In this document: positions 1 through 5,794 of the stretch, one piece after another
Numbering within the stretch: the first letter of the stretch is position 1
How the letters are laid out: each line of letters opens with the position of its first letter
Assembly: GCA_005888425.1 (NCBI GenBank)
Contig: VAZF01000188.1
Location: forward strand, 1-5,972
DNA: 5,972 bases
Origin: Alphaproteobacteria bacterium
GTDB taxonomy: Bacteria > Pseudomonadota > Alphaproteobacteria > ATCC43930 > CGMCC-115725
Direction of reading: 5' to 3'
Position numbers and translations under genes: made by a program
The notes under the pieces: model-generated
Told to the model about the DNA's origin: nothing
Databases searched by the model: none
The model's input: only the letters and a program-made list of their open reading frames with translations

Positions 1-571
1 TAAGACCGCGGCGCTGCAGACGCGCAAATACCTGCGTGAAATGCTGCGCCGCCGAGCGCTCTAGCCCTTCTAACCAGTTCTGGTCGAGAAACGAGGCGAG
101 CGCCGGCTGGCCGAGCGACGCCTCCCATAGAATACCGAGCAGCGAGGCTTCCGCCTCATCGGCTTCTCGCCCGAGGAGCGGGATTACGGCGGCACTCTCG
201 GCTGCCGCCCGCTCGCGCGTGTCGGGCCCGGGGCCGAGCCCGAAATCGACGAGGCGCCGCCGCTCCGGCGGGGCAAGCACAAAATGCGCGATCTCGTGCA
301 GGATGACATAGGCTTCGGTGTCAACGTCGAGCGCGGCGCCGTCCCAATTAAAGCCAGGACGCGTGCCGGGTGGATGCACCGGCATGCCGAAATGCTCGGC
401 GAGCTTCAGCGCCTGCCGGCGGTGCCGCTCGGCTACATCGCCGGTGGCGCGCTCGGATGAGGTCATACGGATCCGCACGAAGGCGGCATGTCCATCTCGG
501 TCATCGAGTTGCGCGGCAAAACGGTCGAGCGCCGCGGCAAGTTGCGCGCGCGGGATCGGGGTCAGAATCAT
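1..571 (-). CDS. EpmC-like HExxH protein (putative elongation factor P hydroxylase family), C-terminus cut by the window edge
   Basis: This frame is open from an ATG at 571 to the left edge, giving 190 codons, so the C-terminus is missing. Its core is HEIAH at residues 92-96, followed by RR at 104-105, LVDFG at 107-111 and PD at 116-117. In E. coli EpmC (YfcM), as I recall it, HEISH, RR, LVDFG and PD fall at exactly the same spacing, which makes chance similarity unlikely. EpmC is a non-haem iron enzyme that hydroxylates the modified lysine of elongation factor P; the two HExxH histidines are the expected metal ligands. The N-terminal 80 residues (MILTPIPRAQLAAAL...) are not recognisable to me. 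The start is only fair, because no clear Shine-Dalgarno sequence precedes 571. The gene lies 39 nt downstream of the broken GMC gene and may be cotranscribed with it. A zinc peptidase is the alternative, but the RR-LVDFG tail argues against that. Whether the alphaproteobacterial members act on EF-P is unproven. Confidence 0.72.
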   Translation of the reverse strand, partial: MILTPIPRAQLAAALDRFAAQLDDRDGHAAFVRIRMTSSERATGDVAERHRRQALKLAEHFGMPVHPPGTRPGFNWDGAALDVDTEAYVILHEIAHFVLAPPERRRLVDFGLGPGPDTRERAAAESAAVIPLLGREADEAEASLLGILWEASLGQPALASFLDQNWLEGLERSAAQHFTQVFARLQRRGL

Positions 572-585
572 CGAGCCACATATAG

Positions 586-602
586 GGGCAGCGGCGCTGC
601 CC
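586..602 (-). terminator. Hairpin between the GMC gene and the EpmC-like gene, possible weak terminator
   Basis: The stem is a perfect 7-bp pair (GGGCAGC, 586-592, with GCTGCCC, 596-602) around a 3-nt loop. It sits 8 nt past the GMC stop codon and 14 nt before the EpmC-like start. On the minus transcript it is followed by CTATATG rather than a run of U, so it is not a classical intrinsic terminator. A second 7-bp inverted repeat (599-605 with 620-626) overlaps it and spans the GMC stop codon, so the two stems would compete. It could equally be an mRNA-stabilising or attenuating stem. Confidence 0.35.
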
Positions 603-610
603 GTCGCGCC

Positions 611-2168
611 CTACACGTTGACGGGCGCGAGCGGCTCTCGACCACGGATCAGATCCGCCGCCTTCTCGGCGATCATGATGACCGGCGCGTTGATGTTGCC
701 GCCGACTAGATCCGGCATGACCGAGGCATCGACGATCCGCAGCCCCTCGACACCGCGCACCTTGCATTCGGCGTCGACAACGGCGTCCGGGTCCCGGTCG
801 CTGCCCATCTTGCAGGTGCCAAGCGGGTGATGAACCGTGATCGCGGTTGCGCGGATATAGGCGTCGACTTCCGAATCCGACCGGCGATCCGGTCCGGGCC
901 CGGTTTCCGCCGCGACAAACGGCGCGAGCGCCGATTGGCGGCCAATCTCGCGCGCTAGCTTGACCGCGGCGCGCAACGTCGCCCAGTCCTTCTCCCGCGC
1001 GAGGAAATTCTGCTTGATGCGCGGCGCCTGCTTCGGATCGCGCGAGGCGAGCGTGATCTGGCCGCGGCTGTCCGGTCGGAGCAGCACGGCGCGGCAGGCG
1101 AAGCTGTCCTCATACGGCGCAACGAACGGCCGGAAATAGGGCGCGGCGGTTAGCGGCGCCGCGCTGCACAGCAGCTGGATGTCGGGCATCGGAAGATCGG
1201 ACGCGGTCTTCAGGAATGCCATGATACCGTGCGGCTGGCTTGCCGCGATGCCGCGGCCGCGCAGCCGAGCCTTGGCAATCTCGCGCACAATGCGGTCGGC
1301 GCGCATCTTGCGATGCAGCGGTCCGGGCTCCTTGCGGCGGAACGTGACCGCGACCGCGATATGGTCTCCCCGACAGCATAAGCAGTTGCGGCGAGTTGAT
1401 GACGCCACCCGCCAGAATGACCTCACGCTCGGCGTGCACGATCTGCTTTTCGCCTTCGCGCAGATATTCAACGCCGGTCGCGCGATGGTTGTTGAGTAGG
1501 AGCCGCGAGGCGAGGGCACCGACCTCGATCTTGAGATTGGGCCGTTCAAGAGCGGGCCTGAGATAGGCTACCGCCGCGCTGCAGCGGCGACCGTCGCGGA
1601 TCGTCATCTGCGGCTTGCCAAAGCCTTCCTGCTGCGCGCCGTTGTAATCCTCTGTCGTCGGGTGGCCGGCCGCGAGGCCGGCTTCGGCGAGCGCCTCGAT
1701 GAGCGGATCCTGGAAGCGCGAGCGCTCGGTCGTCAGCAGGCCGTCGCCGCCGCGGTAGGGACCGGCGCCGTCTTCCCAGCTCTCCTGCCGTTTGAAATAG
1801 GGCAGCACATGCGCATAGGACCAGGTGGTCAGCCCCAAATCGGCCCAGCGGTCGTAATCGGCGCGGTTGCCGCGGACATAGACCATCGCATTGATCGATG
1901 ACGAGCCGCCGATGACCTTGCCGCGCGCGCATTCGACACGGCGGCCAGCCATCGTCGGCTCAGGTTCGGCAAAATACATCCAGTCGTGCATGCGGTTATT
2001 CAGGATGCGGCCCCAGCCGAGCGGAATGTGGATCCACGGGTCCTTGTCCCAGCCACCCGCTTCGAGCAGCAACACCCGCGCGTTCGGGTCCTCGCTGAGC
2101 CGGTGGGCCAGCGTGCACCCGGCAGAGCCGGCACCAACGATGATGTAGTCGTAGGATGCGTTCGCCAT
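611..2168 (-). pseudogene. GMC-family FAD oxidoreductase (choline/alcohol dehydrogenase-like), frameshifted by an internal deletion
   Basis: The product would be a flavoprotein of the glucose-methanol-choline family, oxidising an alcohol to an aldehyde. The N-terminal part (ATG at 2168 to 1368, 267 residues) has the FAD motif GAGSAG (12-17), LLEAGG, the first family signature RGKVIGGSSSINAMVYVRG (about 82-100) and most of the second, GGVINSPQLLMLSG (254-267). The next codon should begin IG..., but the frame runs into unrelated residues. The other frame resumes at 1366 with DHIAVAVTFRRKEPG and continues to the TAG at 611 (251 residues), with HHPLGTCKMG and GGNINAPVIMIAEKAADLI, which carry the expected catalytic His and Asn. 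Relatives have about 26 residues ending in GVG.NLQ between LSG and DH, so about 77 nt are missing around 1367-1370. The restored length would be about 544 residues, normal for the family. Such a product is unlikely to be active. The substrate cannot be inferred. The good conservation of both halves points to a recent lesion or an assembly error. Confidence 0.88.
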
Positions 2169-2214
2169 GATCCGAGCATCGAAAGAAATGGCCGGCGGCG
2201 CAATGTCGCCTTGC

Positions 2215-2243
2215 TTGTCGACCGTTTTGAGCGGGCCTATCCT
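2215..2243 (+). promoter_or_regulatory. Candidate sigma-70-type promoter for the cupin gene
   Basis: TTGTCG (2215-2220) and TATCCT (2238-2243) are separated by 17 nt, and each matches four of six consensus bases. They lie in the 94-nt gap between the divergent GMC and cupin genes. Transcription would start near 2250, just before the cupin ribosome binding site, leaving a leader of only about 13 nt. I could not pick a convincing promoter for the GMC gene in the same gap. In GC-rich DNA a four-of-six match is weak evidence. Confidence 0.3.
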
Positions 2244-2256
2244 TGCGGGCAAGGAG
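2241..2256 (+). promoter_or_regulatory. Cupin ribosome binding site inside a short inverted repeat
   Basis: AAGGAG (2251-2256) is a strong Shine-Dalgarno sequence 6 nt before the ATG at 2263, and it fixes that start over the in-frame ATG at 2167. Its first four bases are part of the right arm of a perfect inverted repeat, CCTTGC (2241-2246), GG, GCAAGG (2249-2254). In RNA this would fold as a 5-bp stem with a CGGG loop and partly hide the ribosome binding site. As DNA it could instead be a small operator next to the candidate -10 box. Confidence 0.6.
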
Positions 2257-2262
2257 AATACG

Positions 2263-2649
2263 ATGGCAATTGTTGAGAATCAGCGCGCGGCCGAGATCCC
2301 GTGGCGCCCGGGCTATCGCCGCTTTACGCTCGCCGGCCCGGAGCAGGGCGTCGCTTGCTCGGCAAGCCTCAGCGTCATCGAGCCGGGCGCCGGCGCACCG
2401 ACGCATTTCCACAACACCGCCGATGAAGTCATCATTGTGCTCGACGGCGCGTTGGAGATGTGGATCGGCGATGAGCGCCGCGTCGTGACCGCCGATCACA
2501 CCGTCTCCTTGCCCGCTGGGGTGCCGCATGGGTTTGTCGCGCTTGGACCAGGACCTGCGCGCATTCTTGCCTTTCTGCCGCAATCCGGTGAGGCGGTCGC
2601 GACCACCTATGTCGAAGGCGGCCCGCCGTTAAGCGCCAGCCGCCGCTGA
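2263..2649 (+). CDS. Small single-domain cupin protein
   Basis: This encodes a 128-residue, one-domain cupin with no signal peptide, so it is likely cytoplasmic. Cupin motif 1 is perfect: G42, five residues, H48-F-H50, four residues, E55, six residues, G62. Motif 2 is recognisable as LPAGVPHG (83-90), with H89 as the fourth metal ligand, although its usual leading Gly is Asp and its final Asn is Ala. The expected ligand set for Fe, Mn or Zn is therefore H48, H50, E55 and H89. Start choice: the strong AAGGAG 6 nt upstream of 2263 and the MAIVENQRAAEIPWRPGY opening support this ATG; the in-frame ATG at 2167 would overlap the start of the GMC gene. The gene diverges from the GMC gene, and its last 21 bp overlap the end of the short-chain dehydrogenase. 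Reaction and substrate are unknown. Cupins of this size range from dioxygenases and isomerases to small-molecule-binding proteins. Confidence 0.88.
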   Translation: MAIVENQRAAEIPWRPGYRRFTLAGPEQGVACSASLSVIEPGAGAPTHFHNTADEVIIVLDGALEMWIGDERRVVTADHTVSLPAGVPHGFVALGPGPARILAFLPQSGEAVATTYVEGGPPLSASRR

Positions 2650-3510
2650 GGCGGGCAGCCCGACGAGGCGAGCGCTTTCGGCCCACAGTTCTTCCGCGAG
2701 CCGGTCGTCGCGCGCCGCGGCATCCGGTTCGGTGACCCGCTTGCCGACCACGTATGCGCCGTGGAACGGCGTCGGGTCGGGAACCGCCGCGAGGAACAGC
2801 GAAGTTGCGGCGCCCCTTTCCGGGCTGATCAGAAATGGCTTGATAAGCCGCCAGCCGAATCCCGCGATCGCGCCGGCGCGATCGCCGATCGCGGTTGCGA
2901 CGACGCCGGGATGCAAACATGCCGTGGTGACTTGCGTCGCATCGAGGCGGCGCGCCAGCGCGCGCGTAAACAGCACGTTGCATAATTTGGAGCGGCCATA
3001 AGCCGAGAGCGGCGTCCAGTCCTGCGGCCGGGTTAGCGCGGCGATATTGAGGTGGGCGCCCCGATGCGCCTGCGATGCCACCGTCACGATGCGCGCCATC
3101 CGGTTCGTTTGGGCTGATGCGCGCAGCCGATCGAGCAAGAGGTTGGTCAAGAGGAACGGCGCCAAATGGTTGACGGCAACCGTCAGTTCGTAGCCGTCCT
3201 CGGAGAGCTGAAAGTGAGGGCTGATGAGCCCGGCATTGTTGACCAGCAGATCGATGCGCTCATAGTCGGCGAGCAAGGCGTCCGCGAGTCGGCGCACCGC
3301 GGCGAGGCTGGCCAAATCGGCAAGCGCGGTGTCGAGGGCGCCCGAGCCGGAACGCTCGGCGACGAGCCGCCGCGCTCGCTCGGTACGCGCCGGGTCGCGT
3401 CCAACCAGGACGACCCGCATTCCCTGCCGCGCGAGGCCGAGCGCGGTGTAAAGACCGATCCCGGCGCTTGCGCCTGTAACGACCGCGACCCGCTCGCCCG
3501 CCGCGTTCAC
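2629..3510 (-). CDS. Short-chain dehydrogenase/reductase (retinol dehydrogenase-like SDR)
   Basis: This is a 293-residue NAD(P)-dependent oxidoreductase with all classical SDR elements: TGASAGIG (12-19) for the nucleotide, an Asp at 66 in ADLASL, NNAG (91-94), N114, S146 in VASQAH, and YGRSK with Y171 and K175. N114, S146, Y171 and K175 form the usual catalytic tetrad. R38 just after the second strand suggests a preference for NADP(H). The C-terminal ELWAESARLVGL resembles the end of the retinol dehydrogenase / protochlorophyllide reductase-like branch, so a lipophilic or aromatic carbonyl substrate is possible but not shown. The start is a GTG at 3510, supported by GGAG 5 nt upstream (3516-3519). 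It overlaps the stop of the preceding binding-protein gene as GTGA, so translation is probably coupled. It is the last gene of the nudC-led run and ends inside the convergent cupin gene. Confidence 0.93.
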   Translation of the reverse strand: MNAAGERVAVVTGASAGIGLYTALGLARQGMRVVLVGRDPARTERARRLVAERSGSGALDTALADLASLAAVRRLADALLADYERIDLLVNNAGLISPHFQLSEDGYELTVAVNHLAPFLLTNLLLDRLRASAQTNRMARIVTVASQAHRGAHLNIAALTRPQDWTPLSAYGRSKLCNVLFTRALARRLDATQVTTACLHPGVVATAIGDRAGAIAGFGWRLIKPFLISPERGAATSLFLAAVPDPTPFHGAYVVGKRVTEPDAAARDDRLAEELWAESARLVGLPASAAAGA

Positions 3511-4283
3511 CGGGGCTCCAGGCCCTTCGATTTGATGACCGGCGCCGCCTCAAAGCCGGTGAGGAACTCGATGAACGCCTTGGCCGGCGCGGATTGGCCG
3601 CTGGCGGTCGGAATGCCGGCGAAATAGACGAGATCGGGGCTTTGCAACTCGGCCGGGATCGCCCCGACGATGTCAATGCCGGGAATCCCCATCATCTCGC
3701 TGATCGGCTGCAATCCGATCTCGGCCACGCCGAGCGCGACCGCGCCGCCCACCGAGGGCGGGTGGCCGGCGCTGCCGGCAATCGGCCGCAATTTCGGCTT
3801 GAGCTCGGAGGCGATGCCGAGGCGCTCGAACACACTCGCGATGTGGATGCCGCTGGTGCCGCCGGTCGCGGGATCGGTGTAGCCAACCGAGCCGGCCGCA
3901 AGCAATGTCCGCTTGAACGCTTCGACCGAGCCGATGTCGGGCCGCGGCGCGCCTTTTTTGACCGCGAGGCCGATCTTGGCGCGGCCGATCAAGGCGATGC
4001 TGTCCTTCGCGATCTTGCCTTCGCCCGCGAGCTTTTTGATGCGCGGCTCGGTCAGGAGCGCGACATCGACGGCTTCGCCCGAAGCGACGCGTTCCTCGAC
4101 CCCGCCGGCCGTCGCGAAATCGAACGTAAGGCGATTGCCTGAACTCTTCTCGAAATCGGGCGCGAGATCTTGCAATAGCGGCCGCAACGCGCCGGCGCTG
4201 AGTACCTTGATCTCCGCCGCGTCTGCGGGTCCCGCAAATAACGCGGCAATCAGAAACCCGGCGAATGCGAGCGGGCGGACCAT
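3507..4283 (-). CDS. Periplasmic ModA-like substrate-binding protein (full length, non-canonical ligand site)
   Basis: This encodes 258 residues with a Sec signal peptide (hydrophobic stretch about 5-19, cleavage expected after ADA near residue 22). The mature part is a two-lobe type II binding protein of the SBP_bac_11 / ModA group: VLSAGALRPLLQDLAPDFE, then VDVALLTEP, the middle lobe with YTDPATGGTSGIH (135-147) and GVAEIGLQPISEM, and a C-terminal KAFIEFLTGFEAAPVIKSKG. Aligned by eye to E. coli ModA from memory, the molybdate ligands are not kept: Ser12 becomes A32, Ser39 becomes A59 and Tyr170 becomes a Pro near 183. Annotation as a molybdate binder would therefore be risky, and the ligand is unknown. 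No ABC permease or ATPase gene is present in the window. The ATG at 4283 is chosen for the signal peptide; its Shine-Dalgarno is poor. The gene lies 35 nt after a short paralogue and overlaps the next gene by 4 nt. Confidence 0.88.
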   Translation of the reverse strand: MVRPLAFAGFLIAALFAGPADAAEIKVLSAGALRPLLQDLAPDFEKSSGNRLTFDFATAGGVEERVASGEAVDVALLTEPRIKKLAGEGKIAKDSIALIGRAKIGLAVKKGAPRPDIGSVEAFKRTLLAAGSVGYTDPATGGTSGIHIASVFERLGIASELKPKLRPIAGSAGHPPSVGGAVALGVAEIGLQPISEMMGIPGIDIVGAIPAELQSPDLVYFAGIPTASGQSAPAKAFIEFLTGFEAAPVIKSKGLEPR

Positions 4284-4318
4284 CCTGATTGCCGAGCCGG
4301 TGTTGCCAACCGAGAGTC

Positions 4319-4783
4319 TCAGCTCGCCGGGCGTTCCGCCGGTTCCATCCCTTTCGCCTTGTAGACCGCCTTGTTCGCCGGCGCGGCGAGGAAATCGATG
4401 AACGCCTTGGCCGCGAGCGCCTGCTCCGAATAAGGCGGGGAGGCGCCAACAAACACGAGATCCGGGCCCTTGCTTGCCAAGTTCGCGGTGCTGCCACCGA
4501 CGAGCTTGGCGACCCTGACGAGCTTGTCGACCTGCGGCTTTGTCAAAATCGCGACGTCGATCGGGTCTTCCGCGGCGACCTTCTTTTCAATGTTCTCCGC
4601 GGTATCGTATTGGATCGATAGTTTGTGGCCGGCGGATTTCTCGAAAGCGGGGGCCAGTTCCTCCACCGCAGGGCGCAGCGCCTCCGCGCACAGCACTTTC
4701 AATTCCGCCGCAGCGGCGGGTCCGGTGTAGAGGCCAGCGAGCAGCACCAGACCGGTTGCGACGCGTAAGATTCCTTTCCGCAT
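4319..4783 (-). CDS. Shortened ModA-like binding protein lacking the middle lobe
   Basis: This is a 154-residue secreted protein: signal peptide MRKGILRVATGLVLLAGL..., cleavage expected around AAA-AE near residue 26, and strong AAGGGGGAG (4787-4795) just ahead of the ATG at 4783. Residues 26-103 align with 23-100 of the next gene's product (AELKVLCAEALRPAVEELAPAFEKS against AEIKVLSAGALRPLLQDLAPDFEKS), and residues 107-148 align with 216-257 (PDLVFVGA...KAFIDFLAAP...KGMEP). Relative to that paralogue about 112 residues are missing at one point, near base 4475, with the frame kept. In the type II fold the N- and C-terminal segments together build lobe 1 and the missing middle builds lobe 2, so the protein would be roughly a single lobe without a closing ligand cleft. 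It may be a remnant of a gene duplication, or a scaffold or partner protein. It starts 20 nt after nudC, in the same operon. Confidence 0.8.
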   Translation of the reverse strand: MRKGILRVATGLVLLAGLYTGPAAAAELKVLCAEALRPAVEELAPAFEKSAGHKLSIQYDTAENIEKKVAAEDPIDVAILTKPQVDKLVRVAKLVGGSTANLASKGPDLVFVGASPPYSEQALAAKAFIDFLAAPANKAVYKAKGMEPAERPAS

Positions 4784-4803
4784 GTTCTCCCCCTTGTGCG
4801 CCT

Positions 4804-5730
4804 CTAAAGGCTGTCGAGCGCGTTAGACCAGCGCCGGCAGATATGGTGCGCGATCGCGACCGGCCCGGGTACCGAGACCTGCGTCGGATCGTCCAGTCCA
4901 TTGGCGGCGTGTACTACCATCGCGCGGATCTCGTCGCGGTGAAACCAGCGCGCCTCGGCGAGTTCTTCCGGATCGACGGTAATTTCTTCCGACAGCGCCT
5001 CGCATAGAAAGCCCATCATCAGGCTCGACGGGAACGGCCAGGGCTGACAGGCGAGATATTTCACCCGGCCGACCCGGATGCCGGACTCCTCGTGCACTTC
5101 GCGCCGAACCGCCTCCTCGAGCGTCTCGCCGGGCTCCATGAAGCCGGCGAGGCATGAGAAGCGTGCGCCGGGGCGCCGCCGGCCGCGGCCCAACAGGCCG
5201 TAGTCGCCGCGCACCGCGAGCATGATCGCAACTGGGTCAGAGCGGGGATAATGCGACGCCTTGCATTCCGGGCAGCGCCGCACCCATCCCGCCGCTTCGA
5301 CGCGGGTCGCCGAGCCGCATTGCGCGCAAAACCCGTGGCGCGCGTGCCAGTCGATCAATGAGCGGGCTTCGGCCAGGATCGCCGCCTCAGCGCCGGGCAG
5401 CAGAGGCGCGAGGCTGCGTGCATCGAGCGGCTCGCGGTTGGAGGCGGTGCCGATCTCAGCCGGGCCGGCATCGATCGCGAAATAGGGGCCGCCGTCGCCC
5501 AGGCCGAGAAATACCAAGGTTGCGCCGCGCCCGATCGCCTCGCGCCACGGCGCGACCGGTTGCCAATCGAGCTCGGTCGTATCGCTGCCCCGGATCAGCG
5601 GCCGCAAGTCGTAGAGCGGCAGGACCCGCGCCGCCGCATCGCCGAGGAGGGCGGCGATCCACGCCGCATCGCGCCGCCGCTCGCTCGCGCGGTCGAGCGG
5701 GTTACCCGCAAAACAATAGATCTCTTCCAT
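4804..5730 (-). CDS. nudC: NADH pyrophosphatase / NAD-capped RNA hydrolase NudC
   Basis: This 308-residue Nudix enzyme cleaves NADH to NMNH and AMP and, in E. coli, also removes NAD caps from RNA 5' ends. Domain order: an N-terminal NudC-type domain (about 1-125), a four-cysteine zinc ribbon (C135, C138, C153, C156, in FCAQCG and RRCPECK), and the Nudix domain. The Nudix box is complete: G196, E202, R210, E211, E214, E215, G217, I218. The family-specific motif downstream is QPWPFPSS (229-236), which marks NADH specificity; the usual Ser before it is Cys here. It is longer than the roughly 257-residue E. coli enzyme because of a larger N-terminal domain, as in other alphaproteobacteria. It appears to lead a run with the two binding proteins and the SDR. 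There is no clear Shine-Dalgarno before the ATG at 5730; the preceding bases form the arm of a 10-bp inverted repeat. Confidence 0.95.
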   Translation of the reverse strand: MEEIYCFAGNPLDRASERRRDAAWIAALLGDAAARVLPLYDLRPLIRGSDTTELDWQPVAPWREAIGRGATLVFLGLGDGGPYFAIDAGPAEIGTASNREPLDARSLAPLLPGAEAAILAEARSLIDWHARHGFCAQCGSATRVEAAGWVRRCPECKASHYPRSDPVAIMLAVRGDYGLLGRGRRRPGARFSCLAGFMEPGETLEEAVRREVHEESGIRVGRVKYLACQPWPFPSSLMMGFLCEALSEEITVDPEELAEARWFHRDEIRAMVVHAANGLDDPTQVSVPGPVAIAHHICRRWSNALDSL

Positions 5731-5731
5731 C

Positions 5732-5776
5732 GCGCCGCGAGACTAGTGGCGAGCCGCTCGCGGCGCAATTGCGCCG
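5732..5776 (-). promoter_or_regulatory. Overlapping inverted repeats directly upstream of nudC
   Basis: Three stems share bases here. CGGCGCAATTGCGCCG (5761-5776) is a perfect 16-bp palindrome. GCGCCGCGAG (5732-5741) pairs perfectly over 10 bp with CTCGCGGCGC (5757-5766), with a 15-nt spacer. GCGAG (5749-5753) pairs with CTCGC (5757-5761). In the minus transcript the first would form a 6-bp stem with an AATT loop, and the second would end one base before the nudC ATG, covering its translation start region. Because 5757-5766 takes part in all three, they exclude one another. There is no U-run, so it is not a typical terminator for the DUF2383 gene. It may be an operator, a transcript-end stem or a switch controlling nudC translation. 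Confidence 0.4.
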
Positions 5777-5794
5777 GTTGCCCGGCGACGCCGA

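Noticed and set aside
318..830. Long plus-strand open frame across the EpmC-like gene and the end of the GMC gene
   Set aside because: It is Ser/Arg/Ala-rich with no recognisable motif and lies opposite two genes with clear family motifs. It is a typical shadow frame in GC-rich DNA.
611..1549. A separate 312-residue minus-strand gene starting at 1549
   Set aside because: Only the part from about 1366 down matches the GMC family. The residues before it are the out-of-frame translation of the upstream GMC half, so this is the 3' part of one broken gene.
2169..2252. N-terminal extension of the GMC protein upstream of 2168
   Set aside because: Family members begin within a few residues of the DYIIVGAGSAG motif. 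The extra 28 residues look like translated intergenic sequence and would overlap the cupin control region.
2167..2262. N-terminal extension of the cupin to the in-frame ATG at 2167
   Set aside because: It would overlap the GMC start codon and lacks a ribosome binding site, whereas AAGGAG sits 6 nt before the ATG at 2263 and the product from there has normal cupin length.
3594..4142. 182-residue plus-strand open frame opposite the full-length binding protein
   Set aside because: Low-complexity Arg/Asp/Gly/Ala composition with no motif, wholly antisense to a gene with a clear signal peptide and fold.
3507..4783. A canonical molybdate (modABC) transport operon
   Set aside because: No permease or ATPase gene is present, and the ModA ligand residues are not conserved in the paralogues.
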